A DNA stretch of 64,000 nucleotides from Methanocorpusculum sp. (GTDB lineage Archaea; Halobacteriota; Methanomicrobia; Methanomicrobiales; Methanocorpusculaceae): NCBI GenBank assembly GCA_017408885.1, contig JAFQTT010000009.1:1-64000 (forward strand), in the 5' to 3' direction. Numbering within the stretch: the stretch's first letter is position 1; every line of letters starts with the position of its first letter. Shown here piece by piece: positions 17,252 to 26,954 of the stretch. The notes under the pieces were generated by a model that saw nothing but the letters and a program-made list of their open reading frames with translations, was not told where the DNA came from and made no database searches. The translations under genes were made by a program, and so were the position numbers.

Positions 17252-17728
17252 TTACTCCTGGTTTCTGTCGATTACGCGGACATTGTCTCCGCGGACGGTA
17301 ATAGGGATTGGGACGATGGATTCGTAAAGTTCAACGGTGATTTCTTCTTTGGTGTGGTCAACGCGCTTGACAACAGCCTTCTCACCCTTGAACGGACCTG
17401 CAATTAACTCGACAATTGTTCCCTCGTCAATACCGGAAACAACCGGCTTTGGAACAAGGAAGTGCTTAATCTCTTCCATTGAGGTTTCACTTTTCAGTAC
17501 AACCCTTGCATGAGCGATTGACTCAACAAGCTCCTCAATTCTTGCGTGCTCTTCAGGACTTTCAACAAACACGTAACCCTTGATATCTTCCGGTACGATA
17601 ACGGAGGTTACAACAACATCCGTCATCTCGTTTTCGATAGCCTCACGGATGTTGTCCGCAACAGTTCTCTCGTGTTTGTTGGTCGTCTTGATGATATAGT
17701 AATGGTTTCCAAACTCTGAAGCGGTCAT
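17252..17728 (-). CDS. spt5: Transcription elongation factor Spt5 (NusG family)
   Basis: 158 residues. Spt5 binds the RNA polymerase clamp and raises processivity, working with Spt4. The NGN domain (about 8-95, YYIIKTTNKHERTVADNI) is followed by a KOW domain (about 100-150, IVELIAGPFKGEKAVVKRVD). The length and two-domain layout are typical of archaea. It lies eight bases after secE, an arrangement conserved across archaea and bacteria. Confidence 0.96.
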   Translation of the reverse strand: MTASEFGNHYYIIKTTNKHERTVADNIREAIENEMTDVVVTSVIVPEDIKGYVFVESPEEHARIEELVESIAHARVVLKSETSMEEIKHFLVPKPVVSGIDEGTIVELIAGPFKGEKAVVKRVDHTKEEITVELYESIVPIPITVRGDNVRVIDRNQE

Positions 17729-17736
17729 TTTTCAGT

Positions 17737-17994
17737 TTACGGGAGGAGATATTCGAAGAGCAGATAGATAAGGAATCCAAGAACGCCGATTAAGGCAATT
17801 CCAAGAGCCGATACTGCTGAGATTTTCCAGAACTCGCTCTTGGTTGGGGTGCGGGCGAGTTTTAAGACGCGGATGTATTTTCTGAAGAATTCGGAAACAC
17901 TTTCCTTGGTGATTTCCGGCTTCTTGATTTTTGGAGCTGCCTTCTTTTCATCAGCTCCGTTCTTTGTCTTCGTAGTATTTGATTTAACAACCAT
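17737..17994 (-). CDS. secE: Protein translocase subunit SecE/Sec61 gamma
   Basis: 85 residues. The Lys-rich N-terminal tail (about 1-30) precedes the amphipathic helix ([22 protein letters not shown]) and one membrane helix (about 57-82, [23 protein letters not shown]), the standard SecE layout. It clamps SecY in the membrane. The position between ftsZ and spt5 matches the usual archaeal order. The charged tail is longer than in many archaeal SecE proteins. Confidence 0.93.
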   Translation of the reverse strand: MVVKSNTTKTKNGADEKKAAPKIKKPEITKESVSEFFRKYIRVLKLARTPTKSEFWKISAVSALGIALIGVLGFLIYLLFEYLLP

Positions 17995-18003
17995 GTATTT
18001 ACC

Positions 18004-19359
18004 TCATCTCAGGAAATCAATCTCAAACTTGGAGCGCTGAACCTGTGACTGTGATGCCGTATATGTTTGTTCTTGCTTGCCATAAATCTGTGGGGACTGA
18101 ACTCCTGTTACGATAATCATGGTGCGCATTCTTCCTTCCATCTCCGGATCGATCTGGACACCCCAGATAATACGTGCTCCAGGGTCAATTCTCTGGTAAA
18201 CTTCCTGAACAACACCCTCTGCTTCGAACATAGTCATGTCCGGTCCGCCGATGACATTGATTAAGGCAGCAGTAGCTCCTGTGATATCAACATCAAGAAG
18301 CGGAGAGCGCAGTGCCTTCTTGATAGAATCGCTTGCTTTGTCCTCAGAATCAGATTCGCCGACGCCAATCATTGCGATTCCGCCCTGCTCCATGACGGTT
18401 CTGACATCTGCGAAGTCGAGGTTGACAAGTCCCGGAAGGGTGATAAGCTCAGTGATTCCTTTGACTGCGCGCATTAAGACTTCATCAGAAACCTTGAATG
18501 CCTGTGCAAGCGGGAGACGCGGCACAACTTCTAAGATTCTGTCGTTTGGAATGACGATAACAGTATCAGCCACCTCGCGCAGACGCTCAAGACCGATTTC
18601 TGCATTCTCCATACGGGTTGCGCTTTCACTGGTGAACGGAAGAGTAACAATAGCAATAGTTAATGCTCCAACTTCCTTTGCGACTTTGGCAACGATTGGA
18701 GCCGATCCGGTTCCAGTACCTCCGCCAAGACCGGCGGTGACGAAAACCATGTTACTTCCAGATAATACCTGTCTAATCTGGTCTTCGGACTCGATTGCTG
18801 CTTCTTCTCCGCGCTGCGGAATAGCCCCGGCTCCAAGACCTTTTGTGGTCTGGCGTCCGATTAAGATACGCTTTCCAACTCTGCCGCGCAGGGTCGATAA
18901 GTGCTGTGCATCAGTGTTTAATGCATAGATGTCTGCACCCTCAACACCTTCCTGGTAAATACGGGCAACAGTGTTTGAACCTCCGCCTCCGCATCCAATG
19001 ACAGTAATCTTGGTCTTTAATGCGTTTAAGATTTCATCGAACTCATCATCGTCGTCAGTCGGGGTGACAGACTGCGGAGTTGCATACTTATACTGGCTGG
19101 ATAAATCGACTTCCGGCTTCTCTTCCGGCACGGAAAAGATAGACTTCTGTTCATCGACAACCGGCTTTCTGACCTGTACTTCAGGCCATGGGCGCGGAGT
19201 CGGCTTCTCTTCCGGCTCATATGCCGGAACAGTCTCTTTCTTGTCTAATCCAAGCTCCATTTCGGACTCAGCATCATAGATTGCTGAGATAGAAGAGTTG
19301 TCGCGGACGACGTCTTCAAACCGCTTGCGTGAAAGTGCTTCTTCAACAATTGATCTCAT
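18004..19359 (-). CDS. ftsZ: Cell division GTPase FtsZ with long N-terminal extension
   Basis: 451 residues. Tubulin-like GTPase forming the division ring. The core starts around residue 115 with [18 protein letters not shown] and contains the tubulin signature [10 protein letters not shown] and the synergy loop [11 protein letters not shown]. About 110 residues precede the core; they are acidic and Pro-rich ([25 protein letters not shown]) and probably disordered. Most FtsZ proteins have only 10-40 residues there. The C-terminal tail (KFEIDFLR) is short. It sits between dtdA (three bases upstream) and secE (nine bases downstream). Confidence 0.96.
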   Translation of the reverse strand: MRSIVEEALSRKRFEDVVRDNSSISAIYDAESEMELGLDKKETVPAYEPEEKPTPRPWPEVQVRKPVVDEQKSIFSVPEEKPEVDLSSQYKYATPQSVTPTDDDDEFDEILNALKTKITVIGCGGGGSNTVARIYQEGVEGADIYALNTDAQHLSTLRGRVGKRILIGRQTTKGLGAGAIPQRGEEAAIESEDQIRQVLSGSNMVFVTAGLGGGTGTGSAPIVAKVAKEVGALTIAIVTLPFTSESATRMENAEIGLERLREVADTVIVIPNDRILEVVPRLPLAQAFKVSDEVLMRAVKGITELITLPGLVNLDFADVRTVMEQGGIAMIGVGESDSEDKASDSIKKALRSPLLDVDITGATAALINVIGGPDMTMFEAEGVVQEVYQRIDPGARIIWGVQIDPEMEGRMRTMIIVTGVQSPQIYGKQEQTYTASQSQVQRSKFEIDFLR

Positions 19360-19362
19360 GAG

Positions 19363-20688
19363 TTAATTCTCCAATCCCGGGATTCGGATAGATGTTTTTG
19401 TGACCTTTGTCACCTCATCCGGTGTCACTGTTGTTCCGTCTGGAAGAGTGACCGCTTCTCCTTTGCTCAGTTTGCCGAAGAGAGGGCCTGACGGGATGCC
19501 TAACGTGCGCGCGAGTTTGGCATCAAACTGCCGGCGGGTGATGGTGATGATATCGTCATCTACCACACAATCCTGTGTACGTGTAATTTGTTGGACGGAT
19601 AAAGCTATTAATTCAACTGATACACTTCGGCAATTTTCGGCATCAGTTAAAAAGATTGGCATGAGTTTTCCACCCTCACCGGTAACATGGAAGACACCGC
19701 CCATCTCATCAAGGAAGGAAAGAAGCGGAGTGTCATCTCTTCCAAACGCGGCAGAGAAGAAATCTTCAGGGAGGAATATTGCTGCAGGAGTTCCATCTGT
19801 GACATTTCCGTGAGGGAATAGTTTCAGCCCATTTCCAATTTCAGACGCATAAGCAGAGTATTTTACCCATGCCGCATAGGACATCTGATTGAGTTTTATC
19901 AAATCCCCTTCAGTGATTTCCGGCATACCCACTTCATCTAAGATGCAGGTGATGTGATTAATTTCAGCCTTCGAGAGTGCCTTGCGGTCAACATGCGCGG
20001 CGACTGCACCTCCTGATTTTTCAACCATCTGAGACACCATATCAGCTTTGACTGAACCCACATCGCGCGTATGCATCATGTGCCCTAAAGCCCCTTTTGT
20101 CTCCTGACCAATCACACTCTGGCGAACTGCATAGTGCGTTCCGCCAAATCCAATAATCGGGATTGTCTCTACTTCCGGTTTTGCATACAGCACACTTTTT
20201 GCAGCGGCTGTGTATGCTTTTTCATCATTCCATTCCTTTTCCGTGCTTCCAACCTCGACAAAAAATGTCGGGGCAGGAAAATCTGTCGGGCCGTGATGGG
20301 TAATCTCATATGAGACGCGATATCCTTCAGGTACAAACTTTGCGTGGTTGCAGAGTACTGCCTTCATCCATGCAGGAGATGTCAAACCAAGCTCCTTACT
20401 GTTTCCTCCAAGCTGTGCATCACCGAAGTTTCCCGGAGGATGAACAGTTAATACCGGTACAGGATTTACGCTTGAATGCCTGGAGACGACAATAATCAAA
20501 TCAGCATTCGGATTTAAAACTGAGCGGTCAGTATTTACAATGCGCTCATCTGTTGTATGGAATGTCACTTCATTTCCGTCAAACAGCGGGAACGCATCTT
20601 TTCCATGCTCTTCAATGAGCATATCGATTGCCCGGCGGATATTTCTTCCAGCCGGATCGATGTCCGAGTTGAGAATATCAATTATCAT
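19363..20688 (-). CDS. dtdA: D-aminoacyl-tRNA deacylase DtdA (DTD2/GEK1 type)
   Basis: 441 residues. Hydrolyses D-amino acids wrongly loaded on tRNA; the archaeal and plant type, unrelated to bacterial Dtd. Family segments seen include RHSSVNPVPVLTVHPPGNFG and YEITHHGPTDFPAPTFFVEVGS. Family members are often near 270-300 residues, so the present protein is longer, with an added C-terminal region of about 140 residues (from about 300) that ends in a possible peptide-binding or RNA-contacting domain of unknown role. It is probably co-transcribed with ftsZ. Confidence 0.9.
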   Translation of the reverse strand: MIIDILNSDIDPAGRNIRRAIDMLIEEHGKDAFPLFDGNEVTFHTTDERIVNTDRSVLNPNADLIIVVSRHSSVNPVPVLTVHPPGNFGDAQLGGNSKELGLTSPAWMKAVLCNHAKFVPEGYRVSYEITHHGPTDFPAPTFFVEVGSTEKEWNDEKAYTAAAKSVLYAKPEVETIPIIGFGGTHYAVRQSVIGQETKGALGHMMHTRDVGSVKADMVSQMVEKSGGAVAAHVDRKALSKAEINHITCILDEVGMPEITEGDLIKLNQMSYAAWVKYSAYASEIGNGLKLFPHGNVTDGTPAAIFLPEDFFSAAFGRDDTPLLSFLDEMGGVFHVTGEGGKLMPIFLTDAENCRSVSVELIALSVQQITRTQDCVVDDDIITITRRQFDAKLARTLGIPSGPLFGKLSKGEAVTLPDGTTVTPDEVTKVTKTSIRIPGLEN

Positions 20689-20691
20689 AGG

Positions 20692-21522
20692 TTAGAGGTA
20701 TCCGATTCCGGTAAGAGAACCAAAGATCCAGAGGACAACATAGATGACCGGCATGTGAGTGATGTAGATAAAAAGCGTCACCATGCCGTTTCCAAGTTTT
20801 GCCATCGCCTGCAGGAACTTTCCAGGCTTATAGTTCAGCGTAAATCCGCGAATTCCATTTGGATAAAACACATTGCCAAGACCAACTCCAAGGAGCAGAA
20901 CACCTGTCCACGGAAACAGCGGGAAGTAGTCTGGCGTATGGTTCAAGAACTCAGCACTGTGGATTCCAAGCGGGAAAAGCCATTCCGGCGAGGTAAAACA
21001 TGGAATTACAAAAAATCCCACAGCCATCACTGCAAGACCGAATAAGAGATTCCATTTCTTAAACCTGAGAAGCGGGATTGCAATCAGCATGGAGATGCTG
21101 AGCATATGCAGGAATCCGAAAACGATTGCAGCGTTGGTATCCAGGAAAACCTGATAGGCAATCCAGGTTATGACAGTAATCAGCATGGCGATGCCGAACA
21201 GCAAAAATGAACGGTTGACCAGCGTTACATAGTAATCCCGGTCTGTGGCCCCTCTCTTCTGCATGCGTTCATGGCGGAGAATCATGGCGATTCCTGCTAA
21301 CAGAACAAAAATCGCGGTTCCAAACACATACGTGTTGTAAAATTTCAGGAAGGTTTCAGTCTCTTCGATTATGTGAAACATCACCATAGCGGCAAGTATA
21401 TGGAAGAAAATCATTCCGAGGATAGCAATACCTCTGATTGCATCAATCTCCCAATATCTCTCACCGGAAGAGTGCTGAGATTCAGCAGGAACATCCGGCA
21501 CTGCAGCTGCCGCGTTGTCCAT
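20692..21522 (-). CDS. DUF1624 membrane protein (HGSNAT-like)
   Basis: 276 residues with about seven hydrophobic helices. The opening motif RYWEIDAIRGIAILGMIFFH is typical of DUF1624/heparan-alpha-glucosaminide N-acetyltransferase-like membrane proteins, related to acyltransferase 3 proteins that acetylate sugars across membranes. A short polar N-terminal tail of about 25 residues precedes it. It ends three bases before the dtdA start, so it could lead this minus-strand operon. Confidence 0.82.
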   Translation of the reverse strand: MDNAAAAVPDVPAESQHSSGERYWEIDAIRGIAILGMIFFHILAAMVMFHIIEETETFLKFYNTYVFGTAIFVLLAGIAMILRHERMQKRGATDRDYYVTLVNRSFLLFGIAMLITVITWIAYQVFLDTNAAIVFGFLHMLSISMLIAIPLLRFKKWNLLFGLAVMAVGFFVIPCFTSPEWLFPLGIHSAEFLNHTPDYFPLFPWTGVLLLGVGLGNVFYPNGIRGFTLNYKPGKFLQAMAKLGNGMVTLFIYITHMPVIYVVLWIFGSLTGIGYL

Positions 21523-21593
21523 TACTCCATCTCTATTAGATGTATCTGATTATCAAGTTTCGTCTGAAACTGTATCCTTATCAACTCTTGTGT

Positions 21594-21605
21594 CCTATAT
21601 ATAGG
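21594..21605. promoter_or_regulatory. Perfect palindrome abutting the glyA start
   Basis: CCTATATATAGG is a perfect 12-base palindrome ending one base before the glyA ATG at 21607. It resembles a TATA box, but a box here would place transcription start about 25 bases inside the gene. It may instead be an operator or an artefact of AT-rich promoter DNA. Confidence 0.3.
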
Positions 21606-21606
21606 T

Positions 21607-22857
21607 ATGTCATCTCTGGCACTATTTGACCCAGAGATTTTCGACCTGATTAACAAAGAACACAAACGTCAGGTGGAAGGTCTCGAGCTGATTGCCTCTG
21701 AAAACGTTGTTGCCCGCGAAGTCCTTGAGGCCATGGGAACGATCCTCACCAACAAATATGCAGAAGGATATCCCGGAAAGAGATATTACGGAGGCTGTGA
21801 ATTCCACGATAAGATAGAAAACCTTGCCCGCGACCGTCTCTGTGCGCTCTTTGGTGCTGAACACGCCAATGTTCAGCCTCACTCTGGAAGTCAGGCCAAC
21901 GAAGCAGTTTACCTCTCATTCCTAAAGCCTGGAGATAAAATCATGAGCCAGTCCCTAAACAACGGCGGCCACTTATCACACGGAGATCCGGCAAACATCT
22001 CCGGAAAATACTATGATGTCTCCTTCTACGGTGTTGACTTCGATTCCGAAGTCTTGGACTACGGTGCAATCGAAGAGCAGGCAAGAAAATACAAACCGGA
22101 TTTAATCGTCTGCGGAGCATCCGCATATCCGCGTGAGATTGATTTCAAGGCGTTTGCTGAAATCGCTGAAGATGTAGGCGCACGCTCTATGGCAGACATT
22201 GCTCACATCTCAGGTCTCTGCTGTACAGGCCTTCACAACTCCCCGGTTGGCGTTACCACCTATACCACATCCACCACACACAAAACACTTCGCGGCCCGC
22301 GCGGAGGAGTTATCATGTGCAACAAAGAATATGCCGGAGCTATCGACCGTGCAGTATTCCCCGGAATGCAGGGCGGACCCCTGATGCACGTGATTGCTGC
22401 AAAGGCAGTCTGTTTCCGCGAGGCAGGTACAGAAGAATACAAAGCATACGCAAAGCAGGTCATAAAGAACTGTAAAGCCTTGGCACAAGGATTAGAAGAC
22501 AACAACTTCCGCTTAGTTTCCGGAGGAACAGACAATCACCTCTGTCTTGTTGACCTCGAAAGTTACAACATCTCCGGACAGGAGGCTGAAGTAATCCTTG
22601 GAAAGGCAGGAATTACGGTGAACAAAAACACCATCCCAAGACAGTCCTTATCTCCATTCGAGACCTCAGGAATCCGCGTGGGCACACCAACCATCACTTC
22701 CAGAGGTATGAAAGAAGAAGAGTGCAGACAGATTGCTGACTGGATTGCACAGGCAATCAAAAACAAAGACAGCGACAGTGCTCTGGCTGAGATAAAGAAA
22801 GAGGTATCAACCCTCTGTCTCAAATACCCGCTCTATCCGGAAATCCGTACCCTCTAA
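21607..22857 (+). CDS. glyA: Serine hydroxymethyltransferase
   Basis: 416 residues, normal length. A PLP enzyme that interconverts serine and glycine, using tetrahydromethanopterin or a related pterin as the C1 carrier in methanogens. It has [11 protein letters not shown] near the N-terminus and the PLP-lysine motif [15 protein letters not shown]. The stop codon directly abuts the ATG of the dihydropteroate-synthase-like gene, so these two genes for C1 and pterin metabolism are translated together. Confidence 0.97.
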   Translation: MSSLALFDPEIFDLINKEHKRQVEGLELIASENVVAREVLEAMGTILTNKYAEGYPGKRYYGGCEFHDKIENLARDRLCALFGAEHANVQPHSGSQANEAVYLSFLKPGDKIMSQSLNNGGHLSHGDPANISGKYYDVSFYGVDFDSEVLDYGAIEEQARKYKPDLIVCGASAYPREIDFKAFAEIAEDVGARSMADIAHISGLCCTGLHNSPVGVTTYTTSTTHKTLRGPRGGVIMCNKEYAGAIDRAVFPGMQGGPLMHVIAAKAVCFREAGTEEYKAYAKQVIKNCKALAQGLEDNNFRLVSGGTDNHLCLVDLESYNISGQEAEVILGKAGITVNKNTIPRQSLSPFETSGIRVGTPTITSRGMKEEECRQIADWIAQAIKNKDSDSALAEIKKEVSTLCLKYPLYPEIRTL

Positions 22858-23673
22858 ATGTCCCGTGAAATCCGCATCAAAACCGTGTCCGTTGGAGGGA
22901 ACAACCCTCCGCGGATATTAGGCGTCTTAAATATCAGTCCGGAATCATTTTTCACGGACTCGTTTACTCCATGCAGCCAGGTGTTTCGACGCATGGAGGA
23001 GATGAGGCGGGCAGGAGCCGATATCATTGACCTTGGTGCGAGAAGTACAGCCCTAAATGCCCCGCCTATTTCCGCAGCAGAGGAAAGAGAGAGAGTTATT
23101 TCCGCGCTTCGTGATTTAGACGGGTGCGGAATTCCAATTTCTCTTGATACATGCCGCGCAGAAGTTCTGACCGCTGCTCTGCACTATGACATTGCGTTGG
23201 TAAATGATATCAGCGGCCTTTCTGATGAGAGTTACGCAAAATCGGTTGCTGACTCCGGCCTCCCGGCTATTCTTATGGCATCCAATACCATTCCAGGAGA
23301 TCCTCTGAACTTTGACGAGACAAAATCTGCGATGTCCACAGTGCTTTCCAGAGCTGAAAAGTACGGCATAGAAAACATCATCTTAGATCCGGGTGTTGGA
23401 AAATGGACAGCAGAGCGGACGTCTGAAGCAGACTGGGAGCTTTGCAGAAGGTTTTCCGAGCTGAAAGCCTATGATCTGCCGCTTTTAGCCGCAGTATCGC
23501 GCAAGAGTTTCATTGGCGAGCGTCTGAACAAACCACCGCATGAGAGAATATTTGGATCTCTTGCAGTCTTCTATCATCTCATGGAAGCAGGAGCAGACCT
23601 TCTGCGTGTCCACGATGTTGGAGCAGCCTCTGATTTTGTAAAAGTATTCACGCGCCTGAATGGCGAGGATTAA
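22858..23673 (+). CDS. Dihydropteroate synthase-like pterin-binding protein
   Basis: 271 residues. TIM-barrel pterin-binding domain with the DHPS motifs ILGVLNISPESFF (about 21-33), GADIIDLGARST (about 55-66) and ISLDTCRAEV. A late motif LLRVHDVGAA matches the RVHDV signature of DHPS. In methanogens such proteins may act in tetrahydromethanopterin or folate synthesis; the substrate is uncertain. It sits directly behind glyA and ahead of cofE, a coenzyme-related operon. Confidence 0.88.
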   Translation: MSREIRIKTVSVGGNNPPRILGVLNISPESFFTDSFTPCSQVFRRMEEMRRAGADIIDLGARSTALNAPPISAAEERERVISALRDLDGCGIPISLDTCRAEVLTAALHYDIALVNDISGLSDESYAKSVADSGLPAILMASNTIPGDPLNFDETKSAMSTVLSRAEKYGIENIILDPGVGKWTAERTSEADWELCRRFSELKAYDLPLLAAVSRKSFIGERLNKPPHERIFGSLAVFYHLMEAGADLLRVHDVGAASDFVKVFTRLNGED

Positions 23674-23699
23674 ACGATTGGACTGCATATAGAAATACT

Positions 23700-24467
23700 A
23701 TGTCAGTCCCGCATTCTTTTTCGGTCTTTGGACTATCCACTCCGCTTATCAATATCGGAGATGATATTGTATCAATCACAGCTGAAGCTGCAATATCAGC
23801 AGCCAGTGGTTTTTCCGATAACGATATTTTAGTGATTGCCGAGTCTCCTCTTGCAACAGCAGAAGGACGTGTAATTCGATTAGAAGAGATTGTCCCAACC
23901 TTTGCTGCAGAAAAGCTCGCAGAAGAATATTCAATAGATGTGCGGCTCGCTGAAATTGTGCTTCGGGAATCTGATGAGATTGTTGGAGGAGTGCCAGGAT
24001 ATCTTCTTGCAAGACGCGGAAATTTGTTCCTTCCAAATGCCGGAATTGATGAATCCAATGCGCCGGACGGGATGGTAACGCTTCTGCCGGAAAATCCGGA
24101 TGCGAGTGCCAAAAGAATCCGTGATGAAATCAGAAACAGGTTTGGAAAAGATGTGGCAGTTCTGGTGGTTGATTCCAGAACCCATGCGATGCGGCTTGGA
24201 GTCTCAGGCGTGGCTATAGGTGTCGCAGGTCTTCGTCCAATTACGGATGAACGCGGGAAAAAAGATTTGTTCGGTCATGAACTTCAGGTAACCCGTCGTG
24301 CAGTGGCAGACGGACTCGCATCAACAGCAGAGCTTTTGATGGGAGAAGCTGATGAGTGTACTCCGGCTGTTCTGATTCGCGGATATAAGTATCAAAAGGT
24401 AGAGCAGGAAGAGATTGCCTCAATCGCCCCGGAAGAGGATTTATTCCTTGGAATGATGCGGAAGTAA
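23700..24467 (+). CDS. cofE: Coenzyme F420-0:L-glutamate ligase CofE
   Basis: 255 residues. CofE uses GTP to add gamma-linked glutamates to F420-0, the hydride carrier of methanogenesis. Family segments seen include DNDILVIAESPLATAEGRVI, LPNAGIDESNAP and VVDSRTHAMRLGVSGVAIG. The length matches archaeal CofE (about 250). It is 26 bases from the DHPS-like gene, probably in the same transcript, with a TATA-like ATATAGAAATAC in the gap that could give it its own promoter. Confidence 0.95.
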   Translation: MSVPHSFSVFGLSTPLINIGDDIVSITAEAAISAASGFSDNDILVIAESPLATAEGRVIRLEEIVPTFAAEKLAEEYSIDVRLAEIVLRESDEIVGGVPGYLLARRGNLFLPNAGIDESNAPDGMVTLLPENPDASAKRIRDEIRNRFGKDVAVLVVDSRTHAMRLGVSGVAIGVAGLRPITDERGKKDLFGHELQVTRRAVADGLASTAELLMGEADECTPAVLIRGYKYQKVEQEEIASIAPEEDLFLGMMRK

Positions 24468-24492
24468 CCTGTTCTTTTACTCCCTATTTTCT

Positions 24493-25518
24493 TTACAGCG
24501 CATTAATCAATGCTTCAACATCTTCTTCTGTAGTGCCCCAGCTAATCACAAGTCTGATTACAGAACGATTTTCATCATACGGACACCATGTGTAGAAGAA
24601 GAAATCCTTTTCAAGCTCTGCAATCTGTTCGTTTTTCATAATGACGAACAACTGATTTGTCTGGTGCGGCACCCAGAATTCATAGCCTGCCTCCTTTATG
24701 CCTTTTGCCAGTTTGACTGCCAGTTCATTTTCGTACCTGCTCAGTTCAAAGTACAATGAATCTTCGCCGCCTTCAAATAAAGCCTTAAGCTGCACTGGAA
24801 TCAGTCTTCCTTTCGCGAGCAGTGCACCCTGACGCTTAATCATATAACGAAAGTGCTCGTCGAATTTTTCCGGATGGACAAGAACCAGTGCTTCGCCGAA
24901 GAGTGCTCCTATTTTTGTTCCGCCAATATAGAATGCATCACACAAGTCTGCAATTTCCTGAATGGTGACATCATTCGTAGGCCAGGTAAGCGCGGTCCCA
25001 AGTCTTGCCCCGTCAATATAGAATGTAAGATTGTGCTTTCTACAGCACTCGCTCAATGCTGTCAGTTCAGCTTTTGTATATACACTGCCGTTTTCCGCAG
25101 GTTGCGTGATATACACCATTTTCGGGATTGACGTGTGTTCATCCTCGTGATGCATCAGTGCTGTCTCGATGTCTTTTTGGCGAAGCTTGCCATCTTCTGT
25201 CGGCATTGCAAACTGACGATGTCCTGTTGATTCAACAGAACCAGTTTCATGGACATAGATATGTCCCGTTGACGGAGTGATAACACCTTCATACGGGCGA
25301 AGACCTGCAGAAATTGTTGTTGTATTGCATGGCGTACCGCCTACAAAGTAATGTACGTCTGCATTTGGTTTTCCAATCCACCGGCGAATCAGTTCAGTGC
25401 ACTCATCACTGAAGCGGTCTAAGCAGTATCCGTCTGTATGTTCAAAATTTGTATCCATCAGCGCCTGCATGACTTTCGGATGAGCTCCAAGACTGTAGTC
25501 ACTCCTAAAAGAAATCAT
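24493..25518 (-). CDS. ltaE: Low-specificity L-threonine aldolase
   Basis: 341 residues. PLP-dependent fold-type I enzyme that splits threonine to glycine and acetaldehyde. It has FRSDYSLGAHPKVMQAL at the start, FVGGTPCNTTTIS in the cofactor-binding region and the PLP lysine in FYIGGTKIGALFGEA. The C-terminal small domain ends at VEALINAL. It converges with cofE. Together with glyA it offers a second glycine source. Confidence 0.92.
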   Translation of the reverse strand: MISFRSDYSLGAHPKVMQALMDTNFEHTDGYCLDRFSDECTELIRRWIGKPNADVHYFVGGTPCNTTTISAGLRPYEGVITPSTGHIYVHETGSVESTGHRQFAMPTEDGKLRQKDIETALMHHEDEHTSIPKMVYITQPAENGSVYTKAELTALSECCRKHNLTFYIDGARLGTALTWPTNDVTIQEIADLCDAFYIGGTKIGALFGEALVLVHPEKFDEHFRYMIKRQGALLAKGRLIPVQLKALFEGGEDSLYFELSRYENELAVKLAKGIKEAGYEFWVPHQTNQLFVIMKNEQIAELEKDFFFYTWCPYDENRSVIRLVISWGTTEEDVEALINAL

Positions 25519-25569
25519 TTTGTAATCCCTGAATTATGAGCAGTTCTCCTTAGCCCACTTCTTTCCCAC

Positions 25570-25619
25570 CGCCCGTATGCCCGCGACGCCTGGAGGGCAT
25601 GCAGCTAACGCTTTAGCCC
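25570..25619. repeat. REP-like palindromic unit with duplicated flanks, second copy
   Basis: The same unit as 6083-6135, starting CGCCCGTATGCCCGCGACGC. It is flanked by two copies of a 21-base segment (25544-25564 and 25634-25654); the right-hand copy is the real 3' end of the gene at 25625-26050. The unit seems to have duplicated its flank on insertion. Confidence 0.65.
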
Positions 25620-25624
25620 TCATA

Positions 25625-26050
25625 TTATCCACAATTCTCCTTAGCCCACTTCTTTGCCGCATCATACGCATTGTCTCCGGAAAATGCTGCCTGCATATTT
25701 TCTCCATCGGAGACCCCGATTAAGAACATCTTCTTTTCCTTGTCATATCCAAAGACGAGTTCTGCAAGTTCCACTTTCTCAATGACGATTCCGCGAAGAA
25801 GCATTGTTGAGGGCTGAAGAAGAAGAAGGTCGCTGATATCGATGTTCGGTTCAAATCCAAATGCGTACATGAAAGCCTGAAGAGCATTGGTCAGATTCGA
25901 TGTGCAAAGAGCATCTCCTATCTCTTTTGGAAGTTCGCGCATCAGCTCTGCTAATCGAAGATCATCATCTTCAGACTGTTCATAGAGTTCATCTGCGAGT
26001 GTTGAAAGTTCAAATTCAGGCATCAGTGGCATTGAGTAATAGTATTTCAT
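25625..26050 (-). CDS. Hypothetical small acidic protein
   Basis: 141 residues; family not recognised. Acidic, no signal peptide or membrane helix, so cytoplasmic. The middle (LLLLQPSTMLLRGIVIEKVELAELVF) looks like beta strands and the end (NAYDAAKKWAKENCG) like a helix. The last codons are duplicated in the intergenic DNA downstream, beside a REP-like unit. Its start faces the winged-helix gene at 26131. Confidence 0.65.
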   Translation of the reverse strand: MKYYYSMPLMPEFELSTLADELYEQSEDDDLRLAELMRELPKEIGDALCTSNLTNALQAFMYAFGFEPNIDISDLLLLQPSTMLLRGIVIEKVELAELVFGYDKEKKMFLIGVSDGENMQAAFSGDNAYDAAKKWAKENCG

Positions 26051-26130
26051 TTTCTCAGGTATACCTTTTTAGGACTTGGCCCTGACTTTTGGATAGGATT
26101 AATAGAATAGATATTCAAATCTATCTACGC

Positions 26131-26409
26131 ATGAAAGATGAAGACGTAGACTGGAAAATTTATCACCTCATACCGGACGGAGAAACCGTTCCAATCTCCG
26201 AGCTTGCAGAAAAAAGTTGTCTGGATGAGGAAACCGTCCGCGCTTCTCTTGCCCGCCTCGAAAAATCACGTCTGGTGATGGTAAAAGGAGATGCCGCATG
26301 CCCGTTATCCATCACTGATTTCATCTTCGCAAGCCAGCTTGCAAGCACTCCGGCAGAAGATGACTGCGGAATCTATATTGAAAACGGCGTAATTAAAGTG
26401 AGAAAATGA
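26131..26409 (+). CDS. Winged-helix domain protein upstream of trm56
   Basis: About 92 residues from the ATG at 26131 (an in-frame TTG at 26089 would add 14 residues that are unlikely to be translated). Residues 5-55 fit a small winged helix ([30 protein letters not shown]). The ending ([16 protein letters not shown]) is beta-like. The stop overlaps the trm56 start (ATGA, 26406-26409), so the two are translationally coupled. It may bind nucleic acid or another protein; the role is unknown. Confidence 0.72.
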   Translation: MKDEDVDWKIYHLIPDGETVPISELAEKSCLDEETVRASLARLEKSRLVMVKGDAACPLSITDFIFASQLASTPAEDDCGIYIENGVIKVRK

Positions 26410-26954
26410 ATCTGACACCAAAATCCTATATCTTACGAATCGGTCACCGCCCGGAAAGAGACCAGAGAGTTACAACCCACGTTGGATTAAGCACCAGAGC
26501 TCTTGGAGCATCAGGTATGTATCTCGCAGCTGACGATGCAAAAGTTGCAGACAGTATCGCAGATGTTGCAAAGCGTTTCGGAGGGGACTATTTCTGCGAA
26601 AATGATGTGAAGTGGAAATCCTGTATCAACCGTTTCAAGAAAGACGGGGGAAAAGTAGTCCACTTAACGATGTACGGACTGCGTCTTCAGGATGTTATCG
26701 CAGACATCAGACAGGAAGAGAAGGTCTTAGTCGTTGTCGGAGCAGAAAAAGTTCCGGGAGACTTATATGAACTTGCAGACTACAACGTTGCTGTTGCAAA
26801 CCAACCGCACTCCGAGATTTCTGCGGTTGCACTCTTCCTCGACCACTTATATGAAGGACGCGAGCTTGAACTCTCCTTCGACAATCCGGAACTTGAAGTC
26901 ATCCCGACCAAAGTTGGAAAGCACACCATCAAGCACGAGCAGGAACATGAGTAA
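26406..26954 (+). CDS. trm56: tRNA (cytidine(56)-2'-O)-methyltransferase aTrm56
   Basis: 182 residues. SPOUT-family enzyme that methylates ribose C56 in the T-loop of archaeal tRNA. It has the opening [30 protein letters not shown] and the SPOUT cofactor knot region [20 protein letters not shown] followed by [16 protein letters not shown]-like sequence. Length is typical. Its last eight bases overlap the ATP-grasp gene start at 26947. Confidence 0.95.
   Translation: MNLTPKSYILRIGHRPERDQRVTTHVGLSTRALGASGMYLAADDAKVADSIADVAKRFGGDYFCENDVKWKSCINRFKKDGGKVVHLTMYGLRLQDVIADIRQEEKVLVVVGAEKVPGDLYELADYNVAVANQPHSEISAVALFLDHLYEGRELELSFDNPELEVIPTKVGKHTIKHEQEHE

Noticed and set aside
26734-26946. 71-codon upstream extension of the ATP-grasp gene
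   Set aside because: It overlaps trm56 in another frame and looks like shifted trm56 codons; the domain begins at the ATG at 26947.
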